The position numbers and the translations under genes are program-made. Positions 26,785-36,111 of a stretch of DNA of 64,000 nucleotides are shown one piece after another. The stretch is from Parabacteroides gordonii MS-1 = DSM 23371 (GTDB lineage Bacteria > Bacteroidota > Bacteroidia > Bacteroidales > Tannerellaceae): the NCBI RefSeq assembly GCF_000969825.1, contig NZ_KQ033920.1, positions 310,001 to 374,000 on the forward strand, written 5' to 3'. The first letter of the stretch is position 1, and every line of letters starts with the position of its first letter. Below the pieces are notes generated by a model. That model made no database searches. It had not been told where the DNA came from and saw only the letters and a program-made list of their open reading frames with translations.

Positions 26785-28479
26785 TTATTTAAGATATTCT
26801 GCCAGCTTTTCCGGGAGGTAGAATGTATTGTTCTTATCTACGTAAACAACGACTGAATTCAGCCGGATTTCTTCCTGGCCTTTCTTGCCGATTGTTACGA
26901 TATTACTGAACGGTGTAATGTTGATTTGTTTCTTTTTATTCTTCACCACCAGCGAGGGAGAACCTTTTTCGTCTTTGGCCGGAATGATTTCACATTTGTA
27001 GTCTTCGAATACTTCTGTGTGGGGAGCGAAGTTTTCAGCTGTCAGTTCGTCCAGCTTGTCGCGATCCATGCCGAACAGGGCGCATAGATAAGCATTCAGT
27101 TCGATGTTGGTATGCATACCGATCGGCAGGCTTGCCTTATCCGGATGGTAAGCGGCCAGGAATACATCTTCGCCGGTATGTCCGCCTGTTGTAAAGCCGA
27201 AGCAGGTTTTAGAAGTCAGCAGTTTTGACATGAAAGAAGTCAGTGAGCCGCTGTATAATGAGCCTTTACCTTCAGTTGTACGTTCGCTTTCCGGGATCGG
27301 GCTGTTCTTATAGTCTTTACAATGGTTCAGTGCATCCAGTTCTTCTGGGCTCAGTTCAAAACCGGCATATTCACGGAAGATATTCTGTACCTCTGAATTA
27401 GGTTCGCTGTTCACTTTTTTAGCGAAACCTTCTGCTGTCAGTTTGTACTGGGAGAACTGGTGGAATAACTGGTCTTTTGTCAACTTATCATAACCTTTGC
27501 AGTCTGCGCGACCGATGCTGATACCGCTGTTTCCGTGGTCGGGAACCATGATAACGGCTGTCTCACCGTTCTGGCGTGCAAATTCCAATGCGGCACCACA
27601 GGCACGGTCGTAAGCCAACATGTCCGTAGCCATACCGACAGGGTCGTTTGCATGTGCAGCCCAGTCTACTTTACTACCTTCCACCATCAGGAAGAAACCT
27701 TCCGGGTTTTTAGACAGTTTCTCAATTGCGATGCGTGTCATTTCTTCGAGCGACGGCTGTTCTGCCGGGTCACGGTCGATGTCGTAAGCCATTTCACGAT
27801 CAGCGAACAAGGCCCACATATTGTTGCCGCTGTAATTGCGCATACCGTTGATATCGTTTTTGAAGACACCGTAGCCGTTTCCTTTCAGATAGGCTTCGCT
27901 TTCTTCCGGAAGCAGAGAGACGCCACCACCGATCACTACGTTCAGGTCGTTGTGAGCCATCTGAGGAGCGATCCATTCATATTTACCACGGTTGTAGCTG
28001 TGAGCCGAGCAATCAGCCGGTGTCGCATGCGGAAATTCGCAAGTGAAGACAAGTCCGGTCGATTTGCCCTGTGTCATTTTGGCCGCTTCCAGAACAGTTG
28101 TCAACGGTTGGAAAGCACGTGCCGGATCAGTCGGATAAATATCGTTGTCGCCGTCGTTTTCAGGATAAGTGGAAACATAACCTGTGCGGCTCGGATAACC
28201 TGTCATATAGCAGGATGTTGTCGGGGCAGAATCGCCGATCGGGGCATTAGACGAGTGCGTGCGGACAGTTCCACACAGATACGGATCCAGGTTTAGATTA
28301 GGTTTGTCGGGGTTTGTGTACCATTGCAACCAGCGTGCCATAGAAACGGTAGCCAGTGAAGTTCCGTCCGGTATCAGAAGAATAACATTCTTGACCGGTT
28401 TTACATTTTCTACATCCGCAGCTTTTGCCGGCACAAAGAGAATGGCCAGTAGAAGCAGAAAAGTAATCGTCTTTTTCAT
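26785..28479 (-). CDS. alkaline phosphatase (PhoA family)
   Basis: 564 residues with an N-terminal signal peptide (MKKTITFLLLLAILFVPAKA). Metal ligand Asp38 in 'LIPDGTS', the nucleophile Ser84 in IGDSAPTT (DSAPT in place of the commoner DSAAT), 'VEGSKVDWAAHANDP' and 'VPDHGNSG', and a late 'GGHTGEDV' His. It hydrolyses phosphomonoesters in the periplasm. An insert of roughly 100 residues after 'SIGRADCKGYDKLT' makes it longer than E. coli PhoA. It is in tandem with the M24 peptidase upstream (20-nt gap). Confidence 0.93.
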   Translation of the reverse strand: MKKTITFLLLLAILFVPAKAADVENVKPVKNVILLIPDGTSLATVSMARWLQWYTNPDKPNLNLDPYLCGTVRTHSSNAPIGDSAPTTSCYMTGYPSRTGYVSTYPENDGDNDIYPTDPARAFQPLTTVLEAAKMTQGKSTGLVFTCEFPHATPADCSAHSYNRGKYEWIAPQMAHNDLNVVIGGGVSLLPEESEAYLKGNGYGVFKNDINGMRNYSGNNMWALFADREMAYDIDRDPAEQPSLEEMTRIAIEKLSKNPEGFFLMVEGSKVDWAAHANDPVGMATDMLAYDRACGAALEFARQNGETAVIMVPDHGNSGISIGRADCKGYDKLTKDQLFHQFSQYKLTAEGFAKKVNSEPNSEVQNIFREYAGFELSPEELDALNHCKDYKNSPIPESERTTEGKGSLYSGSLTSFMSKLLTSKTCFGFTTGGHTGEDVFLAAYHPDKASLPIGMHTNIELNAYLCALFGMDRDKLDELTAENFAPHTEVFEDYKCEIIPAKDEKGSPSLVVKNKKKQINITPFSNIVTIGKKGQEEIRLNSVVVYVDKNNTFYLPEKLAEYLK

Positions 28480-28499
28480 GTGCTTTTATTGTTTATTTA

Positions 28500-29675
28500 T
28501 TAATGTAATTGAATGATTTCTTCTTTACAAAGCGTCAGCTTTTCCAGTCCTGTTTCCGTCACCAGGAAACTGTTTTCAATACCGACGGCTCCCACACCCG
28601 GAATAACGAATTTAGGTTCGAGGGCAAATACCATATTCGGTTGCAACTCCTCTTTCGAACGCGGGGTCAGGACGGGCAGTTCGTTGATCTGAATGCCGAT
28701 GCCGTGTCCTACGAATTTGGCTTGCTGCTTGGTTCCCATAAAATTGGCTGCCAGACCTTCTTTTTCGGCAATGCCGGCAGCGATAGTATATAGTTCCGAA
28801 CAAACGACACCCGGACGGGCTGCGTTCTCGATCTCGTTCTGTATTGTCAGGGCGACCTGATGGGCACGGTAGGCTTCTTCGGTCAGTTTACCGACGGAGA
28901 ATACGCGGGTCATATCCGTCATATAAGAGGTATAGTTCCCCGCCATGTCGACCATGATAGCCGTACCTTCTTTCAATACAGTACCGTTGGCTCCGAGCGG
29001 GCAGGAGGCATCCATGCCACCGCCACCCAGGGCGAAGTCGAAAGGAGAGGGAGCTTCGGCGTTTTCACCGGCCAGGATACTTCCCATAAAGATATCCATA
29101 TTAGCACCGAACGCACGGAACAATCCGATGGAACCATTCTGGCGCATACGCTTTTCTATTTCGTACTGAAATTCGAGGTCGGTCATTCCCGGACGGAAAC
29201 ATTCCGGAACCTCGGAATATGTCTTGGCATGTTTTTCAGCCGAGATACGGAACTGTGCAATTTCCCAGGGCGTCTTGATCTCTCGCAAAGTCCGCATCAA
29301 TGTAGTTGCATTGCCGGTTTCTTTGGGATTGAAGATCGATTGCAGGCGGATATAATCGTTGTAAGTCAGTTCGTCGGCTTCCAGAAGCAGCTTTTCCGGC
29401 ATCTTTATTCCGCGGGCAGCGAATATTTCAGCTATTTGTTCCGGTTTGCGTATATATTCGATCTGGTCGTTACTTAATCCGTTGGGACGTTTTACGAAGA
29501 ACCAGGGCGTGCCTTCTGCGGGCAGATAAAAATATCCGCTATACACACGTCCGGTTGTATAATACAGGTTTACATCTACACTTAGCAGGCATGCATCCGC
29601 ATTTATCTTTTGCATTGCCTGTTGCATACGACCCCATTTCAATTGCAGATCGCCGGTCAATTCTTTTTGTATCAT
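28500..29675 (-). CDS. Xaa-Pro peptidase family protein (M24)
   Basis: 391 residues from the ATG at 29675 (a TTG lies two codons upstream). Creatinase-like N-terminal domain (about 1-140) followed by the pita-bread fold. Metal ligands are visible in 'VDMAGNYTSYMTDMTRVF' (two Asp), 'FVGHGIGIQINELP' (His), 'FALEPKFV' and 'VGIENSFLV' (Glu). It probably releases N-terminal residues ahead of proline in the cytoplasm. It is co-directional with the alkaline phosphatase. Confidence 0.92.
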   Translation of the reverse strand: MIQKELTGDLQLKWGRMQQAMQKINADACLLSVDVNLYYTTGRVYSGYFYLPAEGTPWFFVKRPNGLSNDQIEYIRKPEQIAEIFAARGIKMPEKLLLEADELTYNDYIRLQSIFNPKETGNATTLMRTLREIKTPWEIAQFRISAEKHAKTYSEVPECFRPGMTDLEFQYEIEKRMRQNGSIGLFRAFGANMDIFMGSILAGENAEAPSPFDFALGGGGMDASCPLGANGTVLKEGTAIMVDMAGNYTSYMTDMTRVFSVGKLTEEAYRAHQVALTIQNEIENAARPGVVCSELYTIAAGIAEKEGLAANFMGTKQQAKFVGHGIGIQINELPVLTPRSKEELQPNMVFALEPKFVIPGVGAVGIENSFLVTETGLEKLTLCKEEIIQLH

Positions 29676-29765
29676 CTCCAACTTTTATTTTTATGTGGCA
29701 TCAAAGATATTAAAATTATTGCCGGTAAAAAGCAGGATTCCGGATTAAATCTTGATTAAGATTTA

Positions 29766-32048
29766 CTACTTATCCGGTAACTCCGCCTTCAGATAGTTGG
29801 CTGTGACGGATGTCGGATGAGTGAGCATCTTTCGGGGCGTGCCGCTGAAAATCAGTTTACCTCCCATTTGTCCGCCTCCGGGGCCGAGCTCGATCACGTA
29901 ATCGGCAGCCTTCAGTACATCCAGGTTGTGCTCTACCAGGAAGACTGTGTTGCCTTGATCTACCATCGAGTCGAACAGTTCGATGATATGGCGGATGTCT
30001 TTTACGTGCAGGCCGTCTGTTGGTTCGTCCAGTATGTATATTTTACCCCGGTCGTCGAGGTGGGAAGCCAGCTTTACCCGTTGTAGTTCGCCGCCCGATA
30101 AAGTAGAAAGCGACTGGTTGAGGTGGAGGTAACCTAATCCCACCTGCATGAGCGGCAACAGTTTCTGTTCGATGATTGTCCCGGCAAAGCGGAGGGATGC
30201 CTTGCGTACCGTCAGATCCATTGCTTCGGCAATATTGATGCCGTCTACCTCATATTGCAGTGCTTCCGGCGAGTAGCGTAATCCGCCGCACGCTTCGCAA
30301 ACCGTTTCTATGGCATCCATAAAAGCCATATCCGATACGATCACCCCTTTGCCGCCACAGACAGGGCAGCCGCCTTTCCCATTGAATGAGAACATGCCCG
30401 ATCCGGCACCGCTCTTTTGTGCAAACACCTTCCGGATATCGTCTGCCACACCCAGGTAAGTGGCAGGGGTAGATCGCAGGCTGATACCGATATTCTTCTG
30501 GCTGATATAGATCACTTCTTCCGGACAGGCTTTGCGAAAACATTCCATCAGGGAGCTTTTGCCTGATCCGGCAACTCCGGCAATAACGGTAAGCACTCCC
30601 ATCGGCAGTTCGACCGTCAGGTCTTGCAGGTTATGTTCGGAAGCATGTTCGAGCGTGAACCAGCCGGATGGTGTACGGAGATGTTGTTTTAACGGTACTT
30701 TTTCCGCAATCATCTTTCCGGTCTGTGTGCCGCTTTTCAGCAAGCCCTCATAACTGCCTTCGTACAGGATATTGCCACCGTCCATTCCGGAACCCGGGCC
30801 CATATCGACGATATGGTCGGCAATCTGTATCATTTCTTTATGGTGTTCGACCAGCAAGACGGTATTGCCGTGGTCGCGCAGCTTGCGGACAGAAGCTTTC
30901 AGCAAGTGAATATCGTGGCTATGCAGTCCGACGCTGGGCTCGTCGAGGATATAAAGCATGTCACAGAGCGACGAGTTGATGTATTTGGCGATCTTGCATC
31001 GTTGTGCTTCGCCGCCCGAAAGCGTACCCATACTGCGGTCGAGTGTCAGGTAACCCAGTCCGATTTCCAGTAGTGCCGACAGCCGTCCGCCGATAGACTG
31101 CTTAATGTCATAGGCAATAGGCTCCTTGATGCTGTTCAGCCAGCTGATGATATCGGGAATGGCCAGCCTGGTAACTTCCGCAATATTCTTTCCGTTGATA
31201 CGGCAGGACAGTACGGTCTGGTTGAGACGCGTGCCTCCGCAATCCGGGCATACGCCTGTTGTCAGCATCGGCTCTAGCAGTTTTTGATGAACTTTCCCTT
31301 CTTCCGAATTGATGATGCTCCGGTACATGCGGACAATGAGCCCTTCATACTTTGCCGTCTTGGGCCAGTTTGCCGGCGGGTTCTTTAGTTTGATGCTCGG
31401 GGAATAGAGGAACATCTCCAGCTCTTCCGGCGAATAATCCTTTATTTTCTTATCGAGATCGAACAGTCCCGTGTTGGCATAGCGTATCCAACGCCATTCA
31501 CCGGGTTTGAATGCCACGTAATTGATCACTCCGTCTTCGTTCAGTGATTTATTGAAATCGACAAGCTTATGTATATCCAGTTCCCTGATCTCGCCCAGCC
31601 CGTCACACCGGGTACATCTTCCCTGCGGATGATTGAAGGAAAAAGTATCCGAATACCCGATAAAAGGTTTCCCGACACGTGAGAATAACAATCTTAATAA
31701 AGAATAGATATCCGTATAAGTTCCGACGGTGGAGCGTGCGTTCGGTGCCGGTTTCCGTTGGTCGATCACGATAGCGACCGGTAGGTTTTCTATCTTGTCC
31801 ACATGCGGACGCCCGTATTTGGGCAGATATTGCTGGACGAAACTCGGGAAAGTCTCATTCAGTTCCCGCCGTGATTTCGCAGCAATCGTGTCGAGTACAA
31901 GCGACGATTTACCGGAGCCGGAGACACCGGTGAAAATACTGATCTGTTTCTTGGGGATATTCAGTGAAACAAATTTCAGGTTATTCTCATGGGCACCTTC
32001 TATATTAATGTATTCCTGTCCGGGATTGTCTATATCATTTGTCATCAT
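29766..32048 (-). CDS. short UvrA paralogue (UvrA2-like, UvrB-binding domain missing)
   Basis: 760 residues against about 940 for true UvrA. Two ABC ATPase halves: first P-loop GVSGSGKSSL, signature 'TLSGGEAQRCKIA'; second P-loop GVAGSGKSSL, signature 'TLSGGELQRVKLA'. Zinc modules CTRCDGLGEI, CPDCGGTRL, CPVCGGKG and CEACGG are present. The roughly 120-residue UvrB-interaction insert after the first P-loop is missing (QQYLPKYGRPHVDKIENLPVAI follows directly). Such class II proteins are linked to tolerance of DNA-binding drugs and may not act in ordinary excision repair. Confidence 0.9.
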   Translation of the reverse strand: MMTNDIDNPGQEYINIEGAHENNLKFVSLNIPKKQISIFTGVSGSGKSSLVLDTIAAKSRRELNETFPSFVQQYLPKYGRPHVDKIENLPVAIVIDQRKPAPNARSTVGTYTDIYSLLRLLFSRVGKPFIGYSDTFSFNHPQGRCTRCDGLGEIRELDIHKLVDFNKSLNEDGVINYVAFKPGEWRWIRYANTGLFDLDKKIKDYSPEELEMFLYSPSIKLKNPPANWPKTAKYEGLIVRMYRSIINSEEGKVHQKLLEPMLTTGVCPDCGGTRLNQTVLSCRINGKNIAEVTRLAIPDIISWLNSIKEPIAYDIKQSIGGRLSALLEIGLGYLTLDRSMGTLSGGEAQRCKIAKYINSSLCDMLYILDEPSVGLHSHDIHLLKASVRKLRDHGNTVLLVEHHKEMIQIADHIVDMGPGSGMDGGNILYEGSYEGLLKSGTQTGKMIAEKVPLKQHLRTPSGWFTLEHASEHNLQDLTVELPMGVLTVIAGVAGSGKSSLMECFRKACPEEVIYISQKNIGISLRSTPATYLGVADDIRKVFAQKSGAGSGMFSFNGKGGCPVCGGKGVIVSDMAFMDAIETVCEACGGLRYSPEALQYEVDGINIAEAMDLTVRKASLRFAGTIIEQKLLPLMQVGLGYLHLNQSLSTLSGGELQRVKLASHLDDRGKIYILDEPTDGLHVKDIRHIIELFDSMVDQGNTVFLVEHNLDVLKAADYVIELGPGGGQMGGKLIFSGTPRKMLTHPTSVTANYLKAELPDK

Positions 32049-32151
32049 CTGTATTCATTATGTATCGGGCTACAAATATCGTGCGAATAATCCTCACAAC
32101 AAAATACTTTTCATATCTTTGACCGGATTCTAACGATATAAATTTAAGTGA

Positions 32152-32631
32152 ATGGATATCTTCCTGATCATTGTCGGGGCTATTTGCCTGTTGGTTGGTT
32201 TTGCCGGATGTTTCCTGCCGGTTTTACCGGGGCCTCCTTTATCTTATCTGGGGCTTCTTTTGCTTCATTTTACCGATAAGGTACAGTTTTCGGTTACACA
32301 ACTGGTTGTGTGGGGGCTTTTGGTTGTCGTCGTGCAGATATTGGATTATGTTACTCCGGTACTAGGCACTAAATACGGTGGCGGTAGTAAATGGGGTAAC
32401 TGGGGATGTGTGCTCGGTACGGTTGTCGGGATCTTTCTCTTTCCGCCCTGGGGAATCCTGTTCGGCCCGTTTGCCGGAGCGGTGATCGGCGAACTGCTGG
32501 GGGGAAAAAAGTCATTCGATGCTTTCAAAGCCGGGATAGGCGCATTTATAGGATTTCTGCTTAGTGTGGTAGCGAAGATGTCGCTTTGCGGATATTTTGT
32601 TTATTGCTTTATAAAGGCGCTGGTTATATAA
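32152..32631 (+). CDS. DUF456 membrane protein
   Basis: 159 residues, four or more hydrophobic segments and the glycine-rich DUF456 pattern 'LPVLPGPPLSYLGLL', 'GTKYGGGSKWGNWGCVLG', 'FGPFAGAVIGELLGG'. The repeated Gly motifs resemble glycine-zipper membrane proteins. Function unknown. A TATCTTTG -7 box lies at 32114-32121. The gene is divergent from the UvrA-like gene. Confidence 0.88.
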   Translation: MDIFLIIVGAICLLVGFAGCFLPVLPGPPLSYLGLLLLHFTDKVQFSVTQLVVWGLLVVVVQILDYVTPVLGTKYGGGSKWGNWGCVLGTVVGIFLFPPWGILFGPFAGAVIGELLGGKKSFDAFKAGIGAFIGFLLSVVAKMSLCGYFVYCFIKALVI

Positions 32632-32635
32632 AAAT

Positions 32636-32669
32636 AAAAGAGACCCTTTGCAGAGTCTCTTTTATTTTT
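32636..32669. terminator. bidirectional terminator
   Basis: AAAAGAGAC/GTCTCTTTT stem with a 10-nt loop, T-rich on both sides, between the convergent DUF456 and bacterioferritin genes. Confidence 0.85.
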
Positions 32670-32675
32670 TAGTCA

Positions 32676-33182
32676 TTATTCTGCAGGAGTTCCGCCGGCA
32701 GAAATGATCTTGCTGCGTTCGATAGATTGCAGGGCCAGATAATTCGCTCCGAAGTTTTCCATGTTTTCAATTTCTGTTTCGAACTGATCCAGATGGCCTT
32801 CTTCTTCAATAACCAGACCTTCGAAAACTTTCTTGGTGGCAGAGTCGGCATGTTGAGCACATTCGTTTGCCCATGCGTTATAATCGTCTACACTACCGGT
32901 TTCCATCTGAGCTGCTTTTTCAAGCATCGCTTTTACGTCGTGAATCTTTTCTACCGGGCCTGAACATTTCATTTCTACTTCACCCTTCAGGAACAGGATA
33001 CGTTCTGCAAGGCGTTCCACATGCATCATTTCAGTGATGGCTGTACGTTTGAAAAGGCTTGACAACAGGTCGTATCCCATATCATCCAGGCGGAAATGGA
33101 AATACATGTACTGGTTAACAGCTGTCATTTCATCGGCTACTGCTTTGTTTAGCAGTTCAATACTTTTTTCTCTCTTAAGCAT
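32676..33182 (-). CDS. bfr: bacterioferritin
   Basis: 168 residues. Ferroxidase ligands fall at the E. coli Bfr positions: E18, E51, H54, E94, E127 and H130; M52, the haem ligand, is also present (EMMHVE). It stores iron and detoxifies Fe2+/peroxide as a 24-mer in the cytoplasm. Single gene ending at a bidirectional terminator. Distinction from ferritin-like Dps rests on M52 and length. Confidence 0.92.
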   Translation of the reverse strand: MLKREKSIELLNKAVADEMTAVNQYMYFHFRLDDMGYDLLSSLFKRTAITEMMHVERLAERILFLKGEVEMKCSGPVEKIHDVKAMLEKAAQMETGSVDDYNAWANECAQHADSATKKVFEGLVIEEEGHLDQFETEIENMENFGANYLALQSIERSKIISAGGTPAE

Positions 33183-33324
33183 AATCGTTGAGTTTTTAAA
33201 TTATGTTATGTAAAACATATTTGTTCCAATGCCGTAAAGTTAACAGTTTCCTTTATACAATGGCGCGGGGCTGTAATAATATTTTTTATCTTTGTCATAG
33301 ATTCTATCAATAAAAAAAGATCAA

Positions 33325-33666
33325 ATGACAAAGATACAGGAGTTTCTGGCCGCGCTGCCGGAAGATAAAAAAGCATTATTCGTCCCGGTGTTCGGTGATA
33401 TGGACAAGTTTTATACCGTTGTATATCTTATTATCCGCAACGAACATATAACAGATCAGGAAAAGCCGGAGCGGTATGAAGACCGCCTGCAGGTGATCCG
33501 CCAGGTAAAAAGCAGACTGGAAACGTTAATCACTTCCTACGGGCTGGACGGGAAAGAAATCGTAGCCGACATTGCCAGCGACTATTTCGAAAATTATGTC
33601 AATTATAAGGAGCCGGAGTTCGATATCACGAACGAGGAGTTTATAGGTATCATTCAGAAACTATAA
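33325..33666 (+). CDS. hypothetical protein, 113 residues
   Basis: No family recognised. The product is acidic, probably helical (LPEDKKALFVPVFGDMDKFYTVVYLI... RLQVIRQVKSRLETLITSYGL) with no signal or membrane segment. A TATCTTTG box at 33287-33294 gives it a plausible own promoter, 30 nt from the ATG. It precedes the DUF4838 gene by 56 nt. Confidence 0.7.
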   Translation: MTKIQEFLAALPEDKKALFVPVFGDMDKFYTVVYLIIRNEHITDQEKPERYEDRLQVIRQVKSRLETLITSYGLDGKEIVADIASDYFENYVNYKEPEFDITNEEFIGIIQKL

Positions 33667-33722
33667 GCTCTTTCGGATTACACATATAATATACTTCACT
33701 TAACTTCTAAACAAATTCAATT

Positions 33723-35915
33723 ATGAGAATCTTAAATCTATGTACTTTATCCCTTTTACTGGTTGCCCCTTGCCTCGATGCGCAGGTGACAGTGGTAAAA
33801 GACAGCAAGCCGGTCTCCCGTATTCTGGTGGAAAAAGGTGTGGAGGTGGATAACCAGGCAGCCCTTCTTCTCCAGGACTTTTTAAAACGGATAAGCAGTG
33901 CCACGTTGCCGGTACTGACCGATAAGCCCCCCCGTAAAGGAGACATCGTGATCGGTAAGAAAGATGTGTCCGGCCTGACGGAGGACGGATTCCGCCTGCA
34001 AACAGACAATGGCATCGTGTATATCAGCAGCGGAGGGGATAAAGGCAATATTTATGGCGTAGTCACTCTGTTGGAAGACTATCTGGGTGTTTCTTATTAC
34101 GGGGCGAATGCCTATACGCTGACAGAGCGCCCGACGGTAGTGATCCCGGAGCTGAACCGGGCGGAGAACCCGGCTTTCCGTTACCGCCAGAGCCAATGTT
34201 ATGCCATGCGTGAAGATCCGGTTTATAAACAATGGTTCCGTTTTGAAGAACCGTCTGAAGTTTTTGCCGGCGGCATGTGGGTACATACCTTCGACCGTAT
34301 TCTACCTTCCGACGTATATGGTGCCGCTCATCCGGAATATTATTCCTTTATCAATGGCGAACGCCGTCCCGGAAAAGCCAGCCAGTGGTGTCTGACTAAT
34401 CCGGAGCTTTTCGAACTGGTGGCACAGAAGATCGACTCTATCTTCAAGGCGAACCCCGGTAAGAACATGATCTCCGTCAGCCAGAACGACGGTAACCATA
34501 CGAACTGTAGCTGCCCGGAATGTAAGGCACTCGACGAGCAGGAGGGAGGCCCTACCGGCAGTCTGATCCATTTCCTGAACAAGCTGGCCGAACGTTTCCC
34601 GGATAAGGAGTTCTCTACGTTGGCCTATCTGTATACGATGCATCCGCCCAAGCATGTGAAGCCGTTGCCGAATGTCAATATTATGCTTTGCGATATCGAT
34701 TGCGACCGCGAAGTCCCTTTGACGGACAATGCTTCCGGACAGGATTTCATGAAAGCGATGGAAGGCTGGTCGGCTATCAGCAATAATATATTTGTGTGGG
34801 ACTATGGCATCAACTTCGACAACTATATTTCCCCGTTCCCCAACTTCCCGATCCTGCAAAAGAATATCCAGCTCTTTAAGGAACATCATGCCACGATGCA
34901 TTTCTCGCAGATCGGAGGTTCCAAAGGCGGCGATTTCCCGGAAATGCGAGCCTATATGGTCAGCAAGCTGATGTGGAATCCTTACCAGAATACCGACTCG
35001 CTGATGCGTGCGTTTATGGATGGTTATTATGGGGCGGCTTCTCCCTATATTTATCAATATGAGAAACTGCTGGAAGGGGGATTGTTGGCCAGTAAGCAGC
35101 GTCTCTGGATATACGACTCGCCTGTGTCACACAAAGATGGAATGCTCAACACCAACTGCCGTAAGCGTTATAATATGCTTTTCGACCAGGCTGAAGAAGC
35201 TGTTGCGGCTGATCCTACTCTGCTGAAACGTGTACGCCTGGCTCGTCTTCCGCTTCAATATGCCGATCTGGAGATTGCCCGCGCAGAAGGCAATCACGAT
35301 CTGAACGAGGTAAAAAAACAACTGGCCCTGTTCGACGAACGTACCCGTGAGTATGGAATCCCTACTCTCAATGAGCGCAACAACCCTCCCGGCGAATATT
35401 GTAAACTGTATGCCGAACGGTATTTGCCCGGCAAAGCCGCTAACCTGGCAAAAGGAGCCAAGGTGATCTGGTTGCAGGAGCCGACCGGAAAGTATAAGGC
35501 ATTGGGGGAAACTGCCCTGACTGACGAACTGTTCGGCGGAACCACTTTTGTGGAAAGCTGGGTCGGCTGGGAAGGCATCGACGGAGCATTTGTTCTGGAT
35601 CTGGGTAAAGAAATCCCGTTCACTTCGATCGAGAGTGATTTCCTCCATCAGCTAGGCCAATGGATATTGTTACCTAAGAAAGTGACTTACTCAGTCTCTT
35701 CCGACAACAATACCTGGCAGCCGTTCGGTGAAAAGAGTTTACCGGAAGACCGTTCCGTGCAGGTGAAATTTGTCGGCGTGAAATGCGAGAAACCTTCACC
35801 TGTAACTGCCCGTTATATAAAGGTAGAGATAGAAGGAGTAAAAATCTGTCCGTCCTGGCATTACGGCGTCGGTTATCCGGCCTGGTTCTTCCTGGATGAA
35901 GTGACTGTACGGTGA
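33723..35915 (+). CDS. DUF4838 secreted glycoside-hydrolase-like protein
   Basis: 730 residues with a signal peptide (about 1-20). An N-terminal alpha-glucuronidase/GH20b-like alpha-beta domain (about 20-140, 'GNIYGVVTLLEDYLG') precedes the DUF4838 barrel (about 150-560, 'SVSQNDGNHTNCSCPECKALDEQEG', 'FVWDYGINFDNY'). The C-terminus (about 580-730) is a discoidin/F5-8C-like carbohydrate-binding beta domain. Related proteins occur in polysaccharide utilisation loci, but no SusC/D pair is here. Likely acts on glycans in the periplasm or outside; the substrate is unknown. Confidence 0.85.
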   Translation: MRILNLCTLSLLLVAPCLDAQVTVVKDSKPVSRILVEKGVEVDNQAALLLQDFLKRISSATLPVLTDKPPRKGDIVIGKKDVSGLTEDGFRLQTDNGIVYISSGGDKGNIYGVVTLLEDYLGVSYYGANAYTLTERPTVVIPELNRAENPAFRYRQSQCYAMREDPVYKQWFRFEEPSEVFAGGMWVHTFDRILPSDVYGAAHPEYYSFINGERRPGKASQWCLTNPELFELVAQKIDSIFKANPGKNMISVSQNDGNHTNCSCPECKALDEQEGGPTGSLIHFLNKLAERFPDKEFSTLAYLYTMHPPKHVKPLPNVNIMLCDIDCDREVPLTDNASGQDFMKAMEGWSAISNNIFVWDYGINFDNYISPFPNFPILQKNIQLFKEHHATMHFSQIGGSKGGDFPEMRAYMVSKLMWNPYQNTDSLMRAFMDGYYGAASPYIYQYEKLLEGGLLASKQRLWIYDSPVSHKDGMLNTNCRKRYNMLFDQAEEAVAADPTLLKRVRLARLPLQYADLEIARAEGNHDLNEVKKQLALFDERTREYGIPTLNERNNPPGEYCKLYAERYLPGKAANLAKGAKVIWLQEPTGKYKALGETALTDELFGGTTFVESWVGWEGIDGAFVLDLGKEIPFTSIESDFLHQLGQWILLPKKVTYSVSSDNNTWQPFGEKSLPEDRSVQVKFVGVKCEKPSPVTARYIKVEIEGVKICPSWHYGVGYPAWFFLDEVTVR

Positions 35916-36031
35916 TAAATTAGCATATCTTTTGCTAATCTTGACGTGTAACTTTATTAAAATACTATTTTAATATCAATGAAATAACTTTTTTTGTATC
36001 AGGTTTGTATGACTATGTGCTGAATAACACC

Positions 36032-36071
36032 TACTTTTGCCGTTCGCCCGGTGATTAATCCGGGCGGCGAA
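36032..36071 (+). promoter_or_regulatory. promoter box and 5'-UTR hairpin before the phosphoethanolamine transferase
   Basis: TACTTTTG (36032-36039) fits TAnnTTTG. Just downstream, in the predicted leader, lies a GC-rich hairpin, GCCCGG (36046-36051)/CCGGGC (36060-36065) with an 8-nt loop, extended imperfectly to TTCG/CGAA. No T-run follows directly, so it is more likely a leader structure than a terminator. Confidence 0.45.
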
Positions 36072-36111
36072 TAAAAGAATAGTTGTTTTTTCAGGTATAT
36101 ACACTACATCG

